The translations under genes and the position numbers were made by a program. The notes beneath the pieces are model-generated. The model had not been told where the DNA came from, searched no databases, and was given only the letters and a program-made list of their open reading frames with translations. A stretch of 42,850 nt of DNA from a virus, in the IMG/VR virus record IMGVR_UViG_3300036393_000023, positions 1-42,850 of that record, one strand, 5' to 3'. Within the stretch, counting starts at the first letter, position 1. Each line of letters starts with the position of its first letter. This document shows positions 29,795-38,171 of this stretch, piece by piece.

Positions 29795-32325
29795 GCGAGC
29801 CCAACTACGAGCTGACCTATGTCGAGATCGATGTCGACTATTGCTCGCTGACCTACGGTGTTGCGCCGTGCACGGCGTCGATCCCCGGCACCGGCACGGC
29901 CAAGTGCTTTAACACGCGCGCGTCGTGTCAGGACCTGGGCAACTTCACCAACATCCCGGTGACGCTCCGCTTCGCCGTGGCGTCGTCTTTCCGTCCGCTC
30001 GATATCGAGGTCGAGGCCGCGAACATCGAGAGCGTCAGCTACTCGCCGACGATCATTTCGCTGGGAGAGAACCTGGGCCAGCGCTCGTCGCTGACCGTGA
30101 CGTTCAAGGATCAACGGCATAGCGACACCGGCCCCGCCGGGGACAAGTATCTCGCCGATCGCGACTACAATCCCTACGAGCAGGGGACCTACTGGGGCAA
30201 GTTCCGCACTCGGCAGCAGTTCTTACGCGGCCGTCCGCTGCGGCTGATCCAAGGGACGGTGGGGCAGACCCTCGCCGAGATGGACACTCGGCACTTCATA
30301 GTCGAGAGCTTCGATGGTCCCGGCCTCGACGGCATGTTCACCATCACCGCCAAGGACGTGCTGAAGCTCGCCGATGCCGATCGCGCGCAGGCGCCGTTGT
30401 TGTCGCAAGGCTCGCTGACTGCCGACATCAACAGCGCGGTGACGGCTGCCGTTCTGGCTCCGGTTGGCATCGGCAACAGTTCCTACCCAGCCTCGGGCTA
30501 TCTCAATATCGGCGGCAAGGAGATCGTGGCTTTCACCCGGTCGGGCGACAACCTGACGATCACCCGAGCGCAGTTCGGCACGGAGGCCACGGACCACAAG
30601 GCGGGCGACCGCTGCCAGGTGTGCCTGATCTACGATGCCGAAGACCCGGCCGACGTCATCGCCGATCTCTTCGAAAACTATGCCTCGATCCCGTCGAGCG
30701 CGATTCCGCTGGCGAGTTGGCAGGCGGAGACGGCGGCCTATTATCGGCGGCTGGTGTCCGCGTGCATCGCCGAACCGACATCGGTCAACAAGCTGGTGTC
30801 CGAGCTCATCGTGCAGTGTGGCCTCGCGATCTGGCCCGATGACGTTGAGAACATCATCCGCTTGCAGGTGCTGCGCAACATCGCCACGGACGCCGAGCGG
30901 TTCGACGACAGCAACATCGTGGCGCAGTCGCTGCGGGTGCGAGAGCAGCCCGAGAAGCGCATCTCACAGGTCTGGACGTTCTTCGGGCTCAAGACGCCGC
31001 TGCTGCCGCTTGACGATACCTCGAGCTATCGGTCCAGCGCGCGGCTCGTGGACCTAGACGCCGAAGAGAACTACGGCCAACCCGCCATCAGAAAAATCTT
31101 CAGCCGGTGGATACCCGCCGGCGGGCTAACCATCGCGCAGCGCACCAACCAGATCCAGTTGGGTCGCTATGTCAAAGCGCCCCGCGCCTTCAGCTACAGC
31201 CTGTTCCGGCGCGGCGCCGATACGCCGGAGCTCGGGGAGGGTTGCCGAGTTCTCGGGCTGCCTATGCAGGACCTGACTGGGGCCTATGAGAACGTCCCTG
31301 CGCAGATCACCCGGCTCAACCCCGGCGTGGGCCTCTGGGAGGTCGAGGCCACCGAGGTGCTGTTCAATAGCGCCTATGACGAGGGCGACGGCACGCCCAC
31401 GGTGATCTTCGATGCCAACGAGTTGAACGTCGATCTGCTGACCCGGTTCGAGGACTTGTTCCCGCCGGCGGAGCACGGCGACACGGTCGACTTCTATGTC
31501 AACGAGGGAGTGATTATCGGGTCAAGTTCGACTGGTGCCACCGCGATGACGGTGGGCAACTGGCCGACGCAGGCAGTGACAGGCAACCGCACGAGCGGGT
31601 CGCCGATCGTCTCCGGGCTCAGCGTCGACACGGCGACATGGGCTGCGGTCGGGCAGCGGGTGTTCGGAACCGGCATCCCGGCCGGGGCCAAGATCCTCAC
31701 CGTCGACAGCTCAAGCCAGATCACGCTTGACGCGAACGCTTCGTCGGGTGCCGGCACCAGCACGGCGCTGACGGTGCACACAGTGATCATCAACCTCTAC
31801 CTTCGAGGTCGAATTCAGGGGAAGGGCGGCAACGGCGGGCAGGGTGGGACAGCGTTCAATACCACGGCCGGCGACGGTAGCCCGGGGCAGGCAGGCGGCC
31901 TCGCGTTGTATTCTCGCTATGGGGTCAACCTGTTTCTCGACGTGGGCGATGCCGAGGTTTTCGGCGGCGGCGGTGGTGGCGGTGGCGCCTCGGTATGGTT
32001 CTACTCGCTGGGAGACGGCGGTGGTGGCGGAGCCGGCAGCGTTCCGGGCTCGGGCGGCGCCATCGGCGGCACTGCTGTCGGAGAGCAACCGGGCGCGCCA
32101 GGTACAACGGAAGCTGGCGGCTCCGGCGGTCACAATACGGGTTACGGCGGCAGCAACCCCCATGGTGGGAATGGGGGCGGTCCGGGGATCGCCGGCGCAT
32201 CAGGCACGACTTTCGGTAGCGGCTATGACGGCGGCGCCGGAGGTGCGGCTGGCGGCGCAATCGACGGCGTGAGCTACTTGGTCAAGACCGGTGTCGGCGA
32301 TATCCGCGGAACACAGGTCAACTGA
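29791..32325 (+). CDS. Tail tip/host-specificity protein with glycine-rich C-terminus
   Basis: An 844-residue protein. Residues 1-540 form a tail hub-like region with several cysteines near the start (VDYCSLTYGVAPCTASIPG) and repeated beta segments. Residues 545-660 include a linker of Thr/Ser-rich strands. Residues 670-830 are extremely glycine-rich (runs such as FGGGGGGGGAS, GDGGGGGAGS, GNGGGPG). Glycine-rich stretches of this kind form polyglycine-II helices in receptor-binding tips of other phages. The protein likely contacts the host receptor. It is the largest gene of the module and is followed by a sulfotransferase. Confidence 0.75.
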   Translation: MSEPNYELTYVEIDVDYCSLTYGVAPCTASIPGTGTAKCFNTRASCQDLGNFTNIPVTLRFAVASSFRPLDIEVEAANIESVSYSPTIISLGENLGQRSSLTVTFKDQRHSDTGPAGDKYLADRDYNPYEQGTYWGKFRTRQQFLRGRPLRLIQGTVGQTLAEMDTRHFIVESFDGPGLDGMFTITAKDVLKLADADRAQAPLLSQGSLTADINSAVTAAVLAPVGIGNSSYPASGYLNIGGKEIVAFTRSGDNLTITRAQFGTEATDHKAGDRCQVCLIYDAEDPADVIADLFENYASIPSSAIPLASWQAETAAYYRRLVSACIAEPTSVNKLVSELIVQCGLAIWPDDVENIIRLQVLRNIATDAERFDDSNIVAQSLRVREQPEKRISQVWTFFGLKTPLLPLDDTSSYRSSARLVDLDAEENYGQPAIRKIFSRWIPAGGLTIAQRTNQIQLGRYVKAPRAFSYSLFRRGADTPELGEGCRVLGLPMQDLTGAYENVPAQITRLNPGVGLWEVEATEVLFNSAYDEGDGTPTVIFDANELNVDLLTRFEDLFPPAEHGDTVDFYVNEGVIIGSSSTGATAMTVGNWPTQAVTGNRTSGSPIVSGLSVDTATWAAVGQRVFGTGIPAGAKILTVDSSSQITLDANASSGAGTSTALTVHTVIINLYLRGRIQGKGGNGGQGGTAFNTTAGDGSPGQAGGLALYSRYGVNLFLDVGDAEVFGGGGGGGGASVWFYSLGDGGGGGAGSVPGSGGAIGGTAVGEQPGAPGTTEAGGSGGHNTGYGGSNPHGGNGGGPGIAGASGTTFGSGYDGGAGGAAGGAIDGVSYLVKTGVGDIRGTQVN

Positions 32326-32326
32326 G

Positions 32327-32947
32327 ATGCATCTAGTCATCGTTTCCCCGCCCCGCGCGGGGGCGCACATGCTGCGATCGATGCTGCGGGCAGAGCCGTT
32401 GGTTGACGATATCGGCGCCTTCATCTTTCCCGATGATGGGCAGGTCGTCGATCCGCCGCCGACTTCTCGCACTGGGGATGTGCGCGCGGTCTATGAGCGT
32501 GAGCTGGCAGCGAGGCCCGGCCGGTTGCTGCTGTCGCACGTCAAGCTGATGCACGGGCACTTCGATGCGATCCGCGCGGCGGCGGACACCGGTGGGCTGT
32601 TCGTGATGCTCACACGGTGCGATCGGCTGGCACAGGCGTGCTCGCTGATCCTCGCGATGCAGCACGGGGCGTTTATCAAGCCCGCGCCCCAAGGTGCGAC
32701 AATCGCGCCAGACCCAGCACATGTGCGCTCCTTGATCGACCGGATCGCTCGTATCGAAGAGACGGGCCGGCGTTACCTCGAAGGCCTTCCGTTCGTAGAC
32801 CTCGCCTACGAGGACTTGCTGCCGGAACGCGTGGCCGCCTCGGTGCTCGAACTCACGGGCATGAAACTCACCGTCGCCGAACCCACCACCCGCAAGAGCG
32901 CGCCCCGGCTCGCCGATTTTGTGACCAATCTCTCGGAGCATTTCTGA
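32327..32947 (+). CDS. Stf0-like sulfotransferase
   Basis: A 206-residue protein. The N-terminal PPRAGAHMLRSML (8-20) corresponds to the 5'-phosphosulfate loop. Residues 95-107 (LTRCDRLAQACSL) carry the Arg and Ser of the 3'-phosphate site in the RxDxxxQAxS form typical of Stf0. The C-terminal LAYEDLLPERVAASVLELTG is the family's closing motif. It should transfer sulfate from PAPS to a hydroxyl, often on a glycolipid. Its place between tail-tip and fibre genes suggests a surface-glycan target. It starts right after the tip gene stop and overlaps the fibre gene. Confidence 0.8.
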   Translation: MHLVIVSPPRAGAHMLRSMLRAEPLVDDIGAFIFPDDGQVVDPPPTSRTGDVRAVYERELAARPGRLLLSHVKLMHGHFDAIRAAADTGGLFVMLTRCDRLAQACSLILAMQHGAFIKPAPQGATIAPDPAHVRSLIDRIARIEETGRRYLEGLPFVDLAYEDLLPERVAASVLELTGMKLTVAEPTTRKSAPRLADFVTNLSEHF

Positions 32948-33804
32948 TGGCACTCGCGCACGTCGAGTTCGATGCTACTGACGAGTCCGGCAACCTGCTC
33001 AGTAATGTGCAGGCGCGCGTGGAGCTCGAAGGCGGCGGCTTGGTCTCGATCTACTCGGACCGGGCAGGCTCGACGCCTTACAGCAACCCGCAGACCTTCG
33101 CCGACGGCAAGATCAGCTTCTATGTCGCCGGCGGGGTGTACAAGATCACGCTGACCGCAGGGGCGTTCAGCCGGGTCTTGCGCTACAAAGCGAGCGGGTT
33201 GCTGCAGGAAAAGGATGCCATATCGGCGGCGGCTGTGTCGTTCACGCCGGCGGCGGGGATTGGGGCAACAAACGTGCAGGCCGCGATTGAGGAGCTTGCT
33301 GAGGGATGGGAGGTGATTGGCAAAGACTCTGTCTTGGCCACTGCATCCTGGGTGAAGACTGGCCTATCGGCCTTCAAGAATCTTCGTCTCACCATGTCGT
33401 GGCAGCCAGCAACCGACGGCGCCATACTGTTTTTGCGCACGTCAACCAATGGCGGCACCAGCTACGACAGCGGGGCATCGGACTACACCACTCAGTTCGT
33501 GCAGGCGTACGATGCAACGGTTACCAGCGGCCGCGCCAACCAGGCCGAAATGCGTGTGTTGGCCGGTACAGGCAACGCCTCTGGCGAACTGGCGTCGACC
33601 GTGGTGACACTCTTCGATTTCAACAAGGCCCGAACATGCACTGCTGTGTCTTTGACCGCGATCATCGACGGCAGCACACTTCTCTATAAGTCGGACCGTG
33701 CGTTCAGCCGAAATAGCCAGGTGGCAAGAGATGCCATCCAACTGGTCCCCTCAGCGGGCAACATCGGCTTTCTTGAAGTGCTTCTGGAAGGAATACGCGG
33801 ATGA
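32947..33804 (+). CDS. Tail fibre-like protein
   Basis: A 285-residue protein. Residues 1-80 are a carboxypeptidase-regulatory-like beta domain (FDATDESGNLLSNVQARVEL, ISFYVAGGVYKITLTAGAF), common at fibre bases. Then comes a TPAAGIGATNVQAAIEELAE segment, a motif frequent in phage fibres before coiled repeats. The C-terminal domain (150-285) is beta-rich with Ser/Thr and Asn. GC content drops slightly in this half. It likely trimerises as a side or tip fibre. Confidence 0.72.
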   Translation: MALAHVEFDATDESGNLLSNVQARVELEGGGLVSIYSDRAGSTPYSNPQTFADGKISFYVAGGVYKITLTAGAFSRVLRYKASGLLQEKDAISAAAVSFTPAAGIGATNVQAAIEELAEGWEVIGKDSVLATASWVKTGLSAFKNLRLTMSWQPATDGAILFLRTSTNGGTSYDSGASDYTTQFVQAYDATVTSGRANQAEMRVLAGTGNASGELASTVVTLFDFNKARTCTAVSLTAIIDGSTLLYKSDRAFSRNSQVARDAIQLVPSAGNIGFLEVLLEGIRG

Positions 33805-34247
33805 AGAAGTTCGTGTCTGGCCTAGGGGAGGTCGAGATGACGGCCGACGAGGAGGCCGCTTACATCGCACAACAGGCAATTGATGAGGCCGGCTCCGTAA
33901 CGGCCTCAGATATCGAGGCTGAAAGAACGAGACGCCTGAGCGCCGGATTCGACTTCGATTTCGGTGACGATCGTGGCGTGCACCATATCGGCACCTCGGC
34001 TGCCGACATGGTCGGGTGGCAGGAAGTCACGATGCTCGCCAATGCCTATCTAGCAATGGAAGGTGGCGAGCGCCGGATTTCCATTGCTACGGACTCCGGC
34101 GCAGCGGTCGTAACTCCCCTGGAATGGCAGAGCATTCTCATCGCTGCCGCAGCCTTCAGGCAACCCATCTGGATTGCAAGCTTTGCCCTTGCTTCGCTCG
34201 ACCCCATCCCCAACGACTTCAAGGAAGATAAGTACTGGGAGGTCTAG
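33801..34247 (+). CDS. DUF4376-like tail fibre accessory protein
   Basis: A 148-residue protein. IEAERTRRLSAGFDFDFGDDRG followed by GWQEVTMLANAYLAM matches the pattern of DUF4376 domains found downstream of tail fibres, thought to aid fibre folding or cap it. The start overlaps the fibre gene by ATGA. It is the last clear gene of the late structural operon. Confidence 0.65.
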   Translation: MKKFVSGLGEVEMTADEEAAYIAQQAIDEAGSVTASDIEAERTRRLSAGFDFDFGDDRGVHHIGTSAADMVGWQEVTMLANAYLAMEGGERRISIATDSGAAVVTPLEWQSILIAAAAFRQPIWIASFALASLDPIPNDFKEDKYWEV

Positions 34248-34280
34248 CGCTCGTCGCGTTGCTGTGCGATCCATCTCTGG

Positions 34281-35231
34281 ATGCTCGGTGTCCTTCGCTT
34301 CACTTTGGCCATAGCGGTCGTGATCTATCACCTGAACCCAGCCTTCGCCGCGTTCTCCGGTGGCCTAGCGGTGTTTGGGTTCTACACTGTGTCCGGCTTT
34401 CTGGTCGCCCGGATCCTTGACGAGACCTATCAAGGACGCCCAATCGACTACCTCATCAACCGGGCACTGCGAATATATCCGGCCTACTGGGTCGTTGCCG
34501 TTGCCGGCGCGGTCCTAGCCTCGTCGGAAGGCTCACACCTGAACCCCGCTATTGCGTTACCAGGATCGGTTGCGGAGACCGTTCCTCAGTTCACGATCTT
34601 CGGCCTGCTACAGGTGCAAGGAGGGCCTATCGCAATTCGGCTTGTGCCTCCGGCGTGGTCGCTCAACATGGAGATCGTTTGGTACTTGGTGATGATCATG
34701 GCAGTGCGTCACCTTCGCACTTGGCTGATGGTCGGGCTGGCGGTCGCGGTGTGGACTACGATCACTAACGATGCGTTCGTTGCCTACAATACCTTCATCG
34801 GACCAACGTTTTGCTTCGCGCTCGGCGCTGCCGGCCATCACTATCGAGACAAGCTCCCGGCAGTTCCGTCTTGGCTGGCTTGGCCATTGCTTGCCGGGCT
34901 CATGGCTGTCAGCAGCTACTTTGTGAACCAGGTCTGGATACTGTTCCTAGCGAGCGGCTTCACGTTCCTCGTCATACTTACGCCTCGATCGAGAGGCGCT
35001 GCATCGCTCTCCATTGACAGATGGGCGGGGGCGCTCGCCTATCCGATCTTCTTGTGTCATTGGCATGTGGCCACCCTCACAGGCATGGAGCGGGGATGGC
35101 CACTATTCCTCACAAGCCTGCCCCTAATTCTCGGCGCCTCACTCCTCCTAGTTATGTTGGTGGAGCGGCCGGTGGAGCAGCATTTGAGGCGCCGTATTCG
35201 GGAGCGGCAAGCGTCGGCGCTCGCGGCCTGA
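34281..35231 (+). CDS. Membrane O-acyltransferase (acyltransferase 3 family)
   Basis: A 316-residue polytopic membrane protein with about eight to ten spans. The first span holds the conserved His17 (VVIYHL). GFYTVSGFLVARIL and RALRIYPAYWVVAVAG are hallmarks of AT3 enzymes such as OafA. PPAWSLNMEIVWYLV is the conserved WSL-E motif. These enzymes move acyl groups onto sugars of O-antigen or other surface glycans, a classic lysogenic conversion trait. Codon use is less GC-rich than in the structural genes, which suggests separate acquisition. A terminator lies about 250 bases downstream. Confidence 0.88.
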   Translation: MLGVLRFTLAIAVVIYHLNPAFAAFSGGLAVFGFYTVSGFLVARILDETYQGRPIDYLINRALRIYPAYWVVAVAGAVLASSEGSHLNPAIALPGSVAETVPQFTIFGLLQVQGGPIAIRLVPPAWSLNMEIVWYLVMIMAVRHLRTWLMVGLAVAVWTTITNDAFVAYNTFIGPTFCFALGAAGHHYRDKLPAVPSWLAWPLLAGLMAVSSYFVNQVWILFLASGFTFLVILTPRSRGAASLSIDRWAGALAYPIFLCHWHVATLTGMERGWPLFLTSLPLILGASLLLVMLVERPVEQHLRRRIRERQASALAA

Positions 35232-35479
35232 TCAACTGTCCCCTAGACCTTCGCCTCAATCTCGTCGAAGTCGCTGAACACCGCCGTCGTGGCCCGGTGG
35301 GACGGATCGATCGGCCTAGAGTACCCCAGGTCAGCCGACGGGCGATTCTGGGCCGGCGAGCGTAGCGGCTTCTTCCCCGTGAAGCCGACAGACCCCCGGC
35401 GTGCGGGGGAGCACCAGGGCTGCCTCATCCTCGGACGGGTCATCACTCGGGAATAGTCCGGCCCCATCACCGAACCTCC
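35232..35479. other. Gap after acyltransferase, no convincing gene
   Basis: About 250 bases with no clear coding unit. A minus-strand frame (35243-35512) ends in a natural-looking C-terminus (HRATTAVFSDFDEIEAKV), but its first half is Arg/Pro-rich and crosses the terminator. A GC hairpin (CCCCCG/CGGGGG, 35393-35409) lacks a T-run. It may be a relic of a small gene. Confidence 0.4.
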
Positions 35480-35507
35480 AAGGGTCATCCGCTGGGTGAC
35501 CCTTTTT
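35480..35507 (+). terminator. Intrinsic terminator before lysis cassette
   Basis: AAGGGTCA (35480-35487) pairs perfectly with TGACCCTT (35497-35504) around a 9-base loop; a run of five T covers 35503-35507. It ends the late structural/acyltransferase transcript. Confidence 0.78.
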
Positions 35508-35531
35508 GTCATCCATCACCGGAGACCACCC

Positions 35532-36647
35532 ATGAACCCCAACGTGCCCCGCGGCGCGGCGATCCTGCTCGACTTCATCTACCGCACCGAGACCGGCAAG
35601 GCCCCGCCCGACTGCTACGAGGTGATCTTCGGCCACAACCAGAGCGAGCTGCCCAAGCCGCTGACTGCGATGACGCTCGACGAGGTCGAGGCGGCACAGC
35701 CGGGCTGGACCAAGCGCTTCGGCTCCTCGGCCGCCGGCGCCGCGCAGTTCATGCGCAACACGCTCGATGCGCCCAAGACGCTGCGCGATATCGAGGGCGA
35801 GATCGGGCTGAGTGGCGCAGAGCTGTTCGATGCCGACCTGCAGGACGCCATGGCGTTCCACCTGCTGAAGCGCCGCGGCTTCTACGAATTCATCATCGGT
35901 CGCCTCAGCCCGACCGCATTCGGCAACCGGCTGGCGATGGAATGGGCATCGTTCCCCGTGCTGAGCGACATCAAGGGGGCGCACCGGCGGGTGAAGCGCG
36001 GGCAGACCTACTATGCCGGCGACGGCCGCAACAAGGTGCTGGTGAAGCCCGAGGCAGTCGAGGCGGTGCTGGCTGAGGCGCTGGCCACCCGGGCCACGGA
36101 TCCTCCGCCGGCGGAGTTCCCGCGGAAGGGGGCACGGGCCGACGAGGTGGTCGCCCAGGTGCAGCGCCGGCTGCGCGAACTCGGCTATTCCGAGGTCGGC
36201 AATGTCGATGGCGATTTCGGCACGTTGACCGAGAAAGCCATCCTGATCTTCCGTCATGACGCCGGGCTGCCGCTGAGTGGGGCGATCGACCAGCCGTTAC
36301 TGGTGGCGCTAGCCAAGGCACAGCCGCGCGAGATGCCGGCCGGCCGGGCCGAGGCCACCCCGAAGGAGGTTCGCGAGGTGGCGCCTGAGGCCAAGGCCAA
36401 CTGGTTCTCGAAGGTGGCAGGCTTCTTCGGCGCCATCACCGGCGCCTTAGTCGCCTTCGTCAACTGGATGATCGGAAGCATCGGCGAGATTCGCGACTTC
36501 GTGCAGCCGGGGCTCGACCTGCTCGCCGGCGTGCCGGTGTGGGTCTACGCCCTGGTCTTCGCCGCCGGTGCCCTGTGGCTCTACCTCAACGGTCGGAAGG
36601 GCGAGCAGGCCTCGATCGAGGCTGTGCAGGAAGGGGCGCGGCGATGA
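35532..36647 (+). CDS. Endolysin: lysozyme-like domain, peptidoglycan-binding domain, C-terminal membrane segments
   Basis: A 371-residue protein. Residues 10-145 resemble lambda R-type lytic enzymes: LLDFIYRTETG with a likely catalytic Glu (about 20) and SSAAGAAQFMRNTLD. Residues 195-260 are a PG_binding_1 domain (VQRRLRELGYSEVGNVDGDF, TEKAILIFRHDAGL). Residues 290-371 contain two hydrophobic stretches (GFFGAITGALVAFVNWMI and VWVYALVFAAGALWLYLNG). The enzyme cleaves peptidoglycan; the membrane part may anchor it or replace part of a holin. GGAG precedes ATG 35532. Confidence 0.82.
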   Translation: MNPNVPRGAAILLDFIYRTETGKAPPDCYEVIFGHNQSELPKPLTAMTLDEVEAAQPGWTKRFGSSAAGAAQFMRNTLDAPKTLRDIEGEIGLSGAELFDADLQDAMAFHLLKRRGFYEFIIGRLSPTAFGNRLAMEWASFPVLSDIKGAHRRVKRGQTYYAGDGRNKVLVKPEAVEAVLAEALATRATDPPPAEFPRKGARADEVVAQVQRRLRELGYSEVGNVDGDFGTLTEKAILIFRHDAGLPLSGAIDQPLLVALAKAQPREMPAGRAEATPKEVREVAPEAKANWFSKVAGFFGAITGALVAFVNWMIGSIGEIRDFVQPGLDLLAGVPVWVYALVFAAGALWLYLNGRKGEQASIEAVQEGARR

Positions 36648-37018
36648 GCTGCGCACTCCTCGATATCGCCTGCCACGTCCGGGGCGCCGCCTGGGAGTGG
36701 TGGGCCGAGATCGGCTGGCTCAATAAGCTGCTGATCGTCGGCGGGCTGCTGCTGATCGCGCTCGCGGCAACGCGCTCGCTGCTCTGGCTGCTGCACAAGC
36801 TCGGCGGCTGGCCGGCCGTCGCCGGCGCCATCGCGGTGATCGTCGGCCTGGTGCTGGCCATCCTGCCGCGCAAGCCGAAGGGCAGGGCGGCCGACGACTT
36901 CACCGGCGGCGAGGTGGCGGGGCGCGACGCCGCCGGCCCGTTCAAGTTCGGCCGCAAGCGCCGTCAGAAGCCGCGACCGACGATCCGCGACTGGTTCCCG
37001 AGGAGAAAAGCGCAATGA
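36644..37018 (+). CDS. Two-span membrane protein, holin candidate
   Basis: A 124-residue protein with spans at about 27-45 (KLLIVGGLLLIALAATRSL) and 56-75 (AVAGAIAVIVGLVLAILP) and a strongly basic C-terminal tail. Size, topology and position directly after the endolysin fit a class II holin. No family match is certain. ATGA overlaps with both neighbours. Confidence 0.65.
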   Translation: MSCALLDIACHVRGAAWEWWAEIGWLNKLLIVGGLLLIALAATRSLLWLLHKLGGWPAVAGAIAVIVGLVLAILPRKPKGRAADDFTGGEVAGRDAAGPFKFGRKRRQKPRPTIRDWFPRRKAQ

Positions 37019-37380
37019 CCGGTGCCGTTACCTATGAGCAGATCTTCGCACTGTTCGGCGTGCTGGTCGTCGCGGGAGGCGCCGTCGCCGGCGCGGTCGG
37101 GTTCCTGTGGCGGGTCGTTTCGCTGCTGAAGAAGCGCTACGACCTCGACCGCGAGGAACTCGAGGGCATGGTGAAGGCCAGCGAGCGCGAGCTGCAGGAT
37201 TACAAGCAGCACGTCGCCGAGACATATGCCAGCAAGGAAGGGGTGAGCGTCCAGATCGGCCGGCTGGAAACTGCAGTGAACGGCATCGCCACCAAGGTCG
37301 AGGACTCGAGCCACCGGATTACCGAGCGCATCGATCGCCTGCTCGAGGCGCGCCCATCACCTCGGCGCTCTGGCGGATGA
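37015..37380 (+). CDS. Membrane protein with coiled coil (spanin- or holin-like)
   Basis: A 121-residue protein. One span at about 10-33 (IFALFGVLVVAGGAVAGAVG) is followed by a long coiled coil (LDREELEGMVKASERELQDY, VQIGRLETAVNGIATKV). The layout is like i-spanins (Rz), although an equivalent outer-membrane lipoprotein partner is not visible. It overlaps genes on both sides in the lysis cassette. Confidence 0.6.
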   Translation: MTGAVTYEQIFALFGVLVVAGGAVAGAVGFLWRVVSLLKKRYDLDREELEGMVKASERELQDYKQHVAETYASKEGVSVQIGRLETAVNGIATKVEDSSHRITERIDRLLEARPSPRRSGG

Positions 37381-37742
37381 TCCGCACCCTTATCGCTGTC
37401 GCCTCGATCGCGGCCGTCATCCTCGGGGTGGCGGCCGCAGTGCTTTGGGCTGAGCCGGTGCGAGCCGCGCAGTGCGGCAAGGCCTCCTGGTACGGCGAGG
37501 CGCACCACGGCCGACTGATGGCCAATGGCAGGCCGTTCGACATGCATGCGCTTACGGCAGCATCGAACAGCCTGCCGCTCGGCACTCGGGCCCAGGTGAC
37601 CGCCGGCCGGCGTTCGGTGGTGGTGACGATCACCGACACCGGCGGCTTCGGGCGATACGGCCGGATCATCGACCTCAGCAAGGCAGCGTTTGCGCGCCTG
37701 GCGCCCACCGGGCAGGGGATCGTCGAGGTGTGTGTCGAGTGA
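37377..37742 (+). CDS. RlpA-like secreted protein, catalytic residues altered
   Basis: A 121-residue protein. Residues 1-31 form a signal peptide (hydrophobic core IAAVILGVAAAVLW, then EPVRAAQ). The mature part is a double-psi beta-barrel of the RlpA family: GKASWYGEAHHGRLMANG, FDMHALTAAS, LPLGTRAQV and RIIDLSKAAF. RlpA cleaves glycan strands lacking stem peptides. The Glu expected three residues before the FD aspartate is Arg52, and the expected His of TAAH is Ser63; Asp55 and Asp87 remain. The protein may bind rather than cut. It sits in the lysis cassette by ATGA overlap. Confidence 0.8.
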   Translation: MIRTLIAVASIAAVILGVAAAVLWAEPVRAAQCGKASWYGEAHHGRLMANGRPFDMHALTAASNSLPLGTRAQVTAGRRSVVVTITDTGGFGRYGRIIDLSKAAFARLAPTGQGIVEVCVE

Positions 37743-37975
37743 CCGCGAATCCTGATAGGCCGCCATCCATGCAGGACTATGACCTTCCCCAGCACGTCAT
37801 CGATGAACTGATCCGGCTGAGCAAAGAGGTCGGCTCGCCGATCGAGGATCGGCCGGAGTTTCAAGTGCTGTGGGATGAACGGCTGATCATGGGAGGCGAC
37901 AAGAAGCGCGTGCACATCACGCAGCGTGGTGTCTCCTGGCTGGAGCGCCGCGGCTTCATCAAGAGCCGGCGCTAG
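37739..37975 (+). CDS. Small winged-helix-like protein ending the lysis cassette
   Basis: A 78-residue protein using a GTG that overlaps the RlpA-like stop (GTGA), the same junction seen elsewhere in this phage; ATG 37769 is an alternative. The C-terminal RVHITQRGVSWLERRGFIKS resembles a winged-helix wing and helix. The function is unknown. Its end overlaps the convergent minus-strand gene by 17 bases. Confidence 0.55.
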   Translation: MTANPDRPPSMQDYDLPQHVIDELIRLSKEVGSPIEDRPEFQVLWDERLIMGGDKKRVHITQRGVSWLERRGFIKSRR

Positions 37976-38171
37976 GCCCTCTGACCAGCCAGAACCGTTC
38001 GTTCCGTTCGAAGGGCTCGACGTCTTCCTCGAGCCCGAACCAGCCGAGCCAGTAGCGGTATTCCTTGCGGCGCTCGGCCGGGTCGGTGCTGGCGAACGTC
38101 CAGCGCTGCACGCCCGGCTCGGGATACTCGACCCGGGGCATGCCCGGCTTGGGCAGCGCCTCAGTCGACAT
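37959..38171 (-). CDS. Small conserved hypothetical protein
   Basis: A 70-residue protein with a Trp/Tyr-rich core (VQRWTFASTDPAERRKEYRY, WLGWFGLEEDVEPFERNER). Start ATG 38171 overlaps the end of the DNA ligase gene on the same strand, so the two form a leftward pair. No family is recognised, but composition is clearly protein-like. Confidence 0.6.
   Translation of the reverse strand: MSTEALPKPGMPRVEYPEPGVQRWTFASTDPAERRKEYRYWLGWFGLEEDVEPFERNERFWLVRGPSAGS

Noticed and set aside
35243-35512. 89-codon minus-strand frame after the acyltransferase
   Set aside because: Its start lies beyond the terminator stem and the N-terminal half is Arg/Pro-rich; only the C-terminal end looks natural. Kept as part of a gap note.
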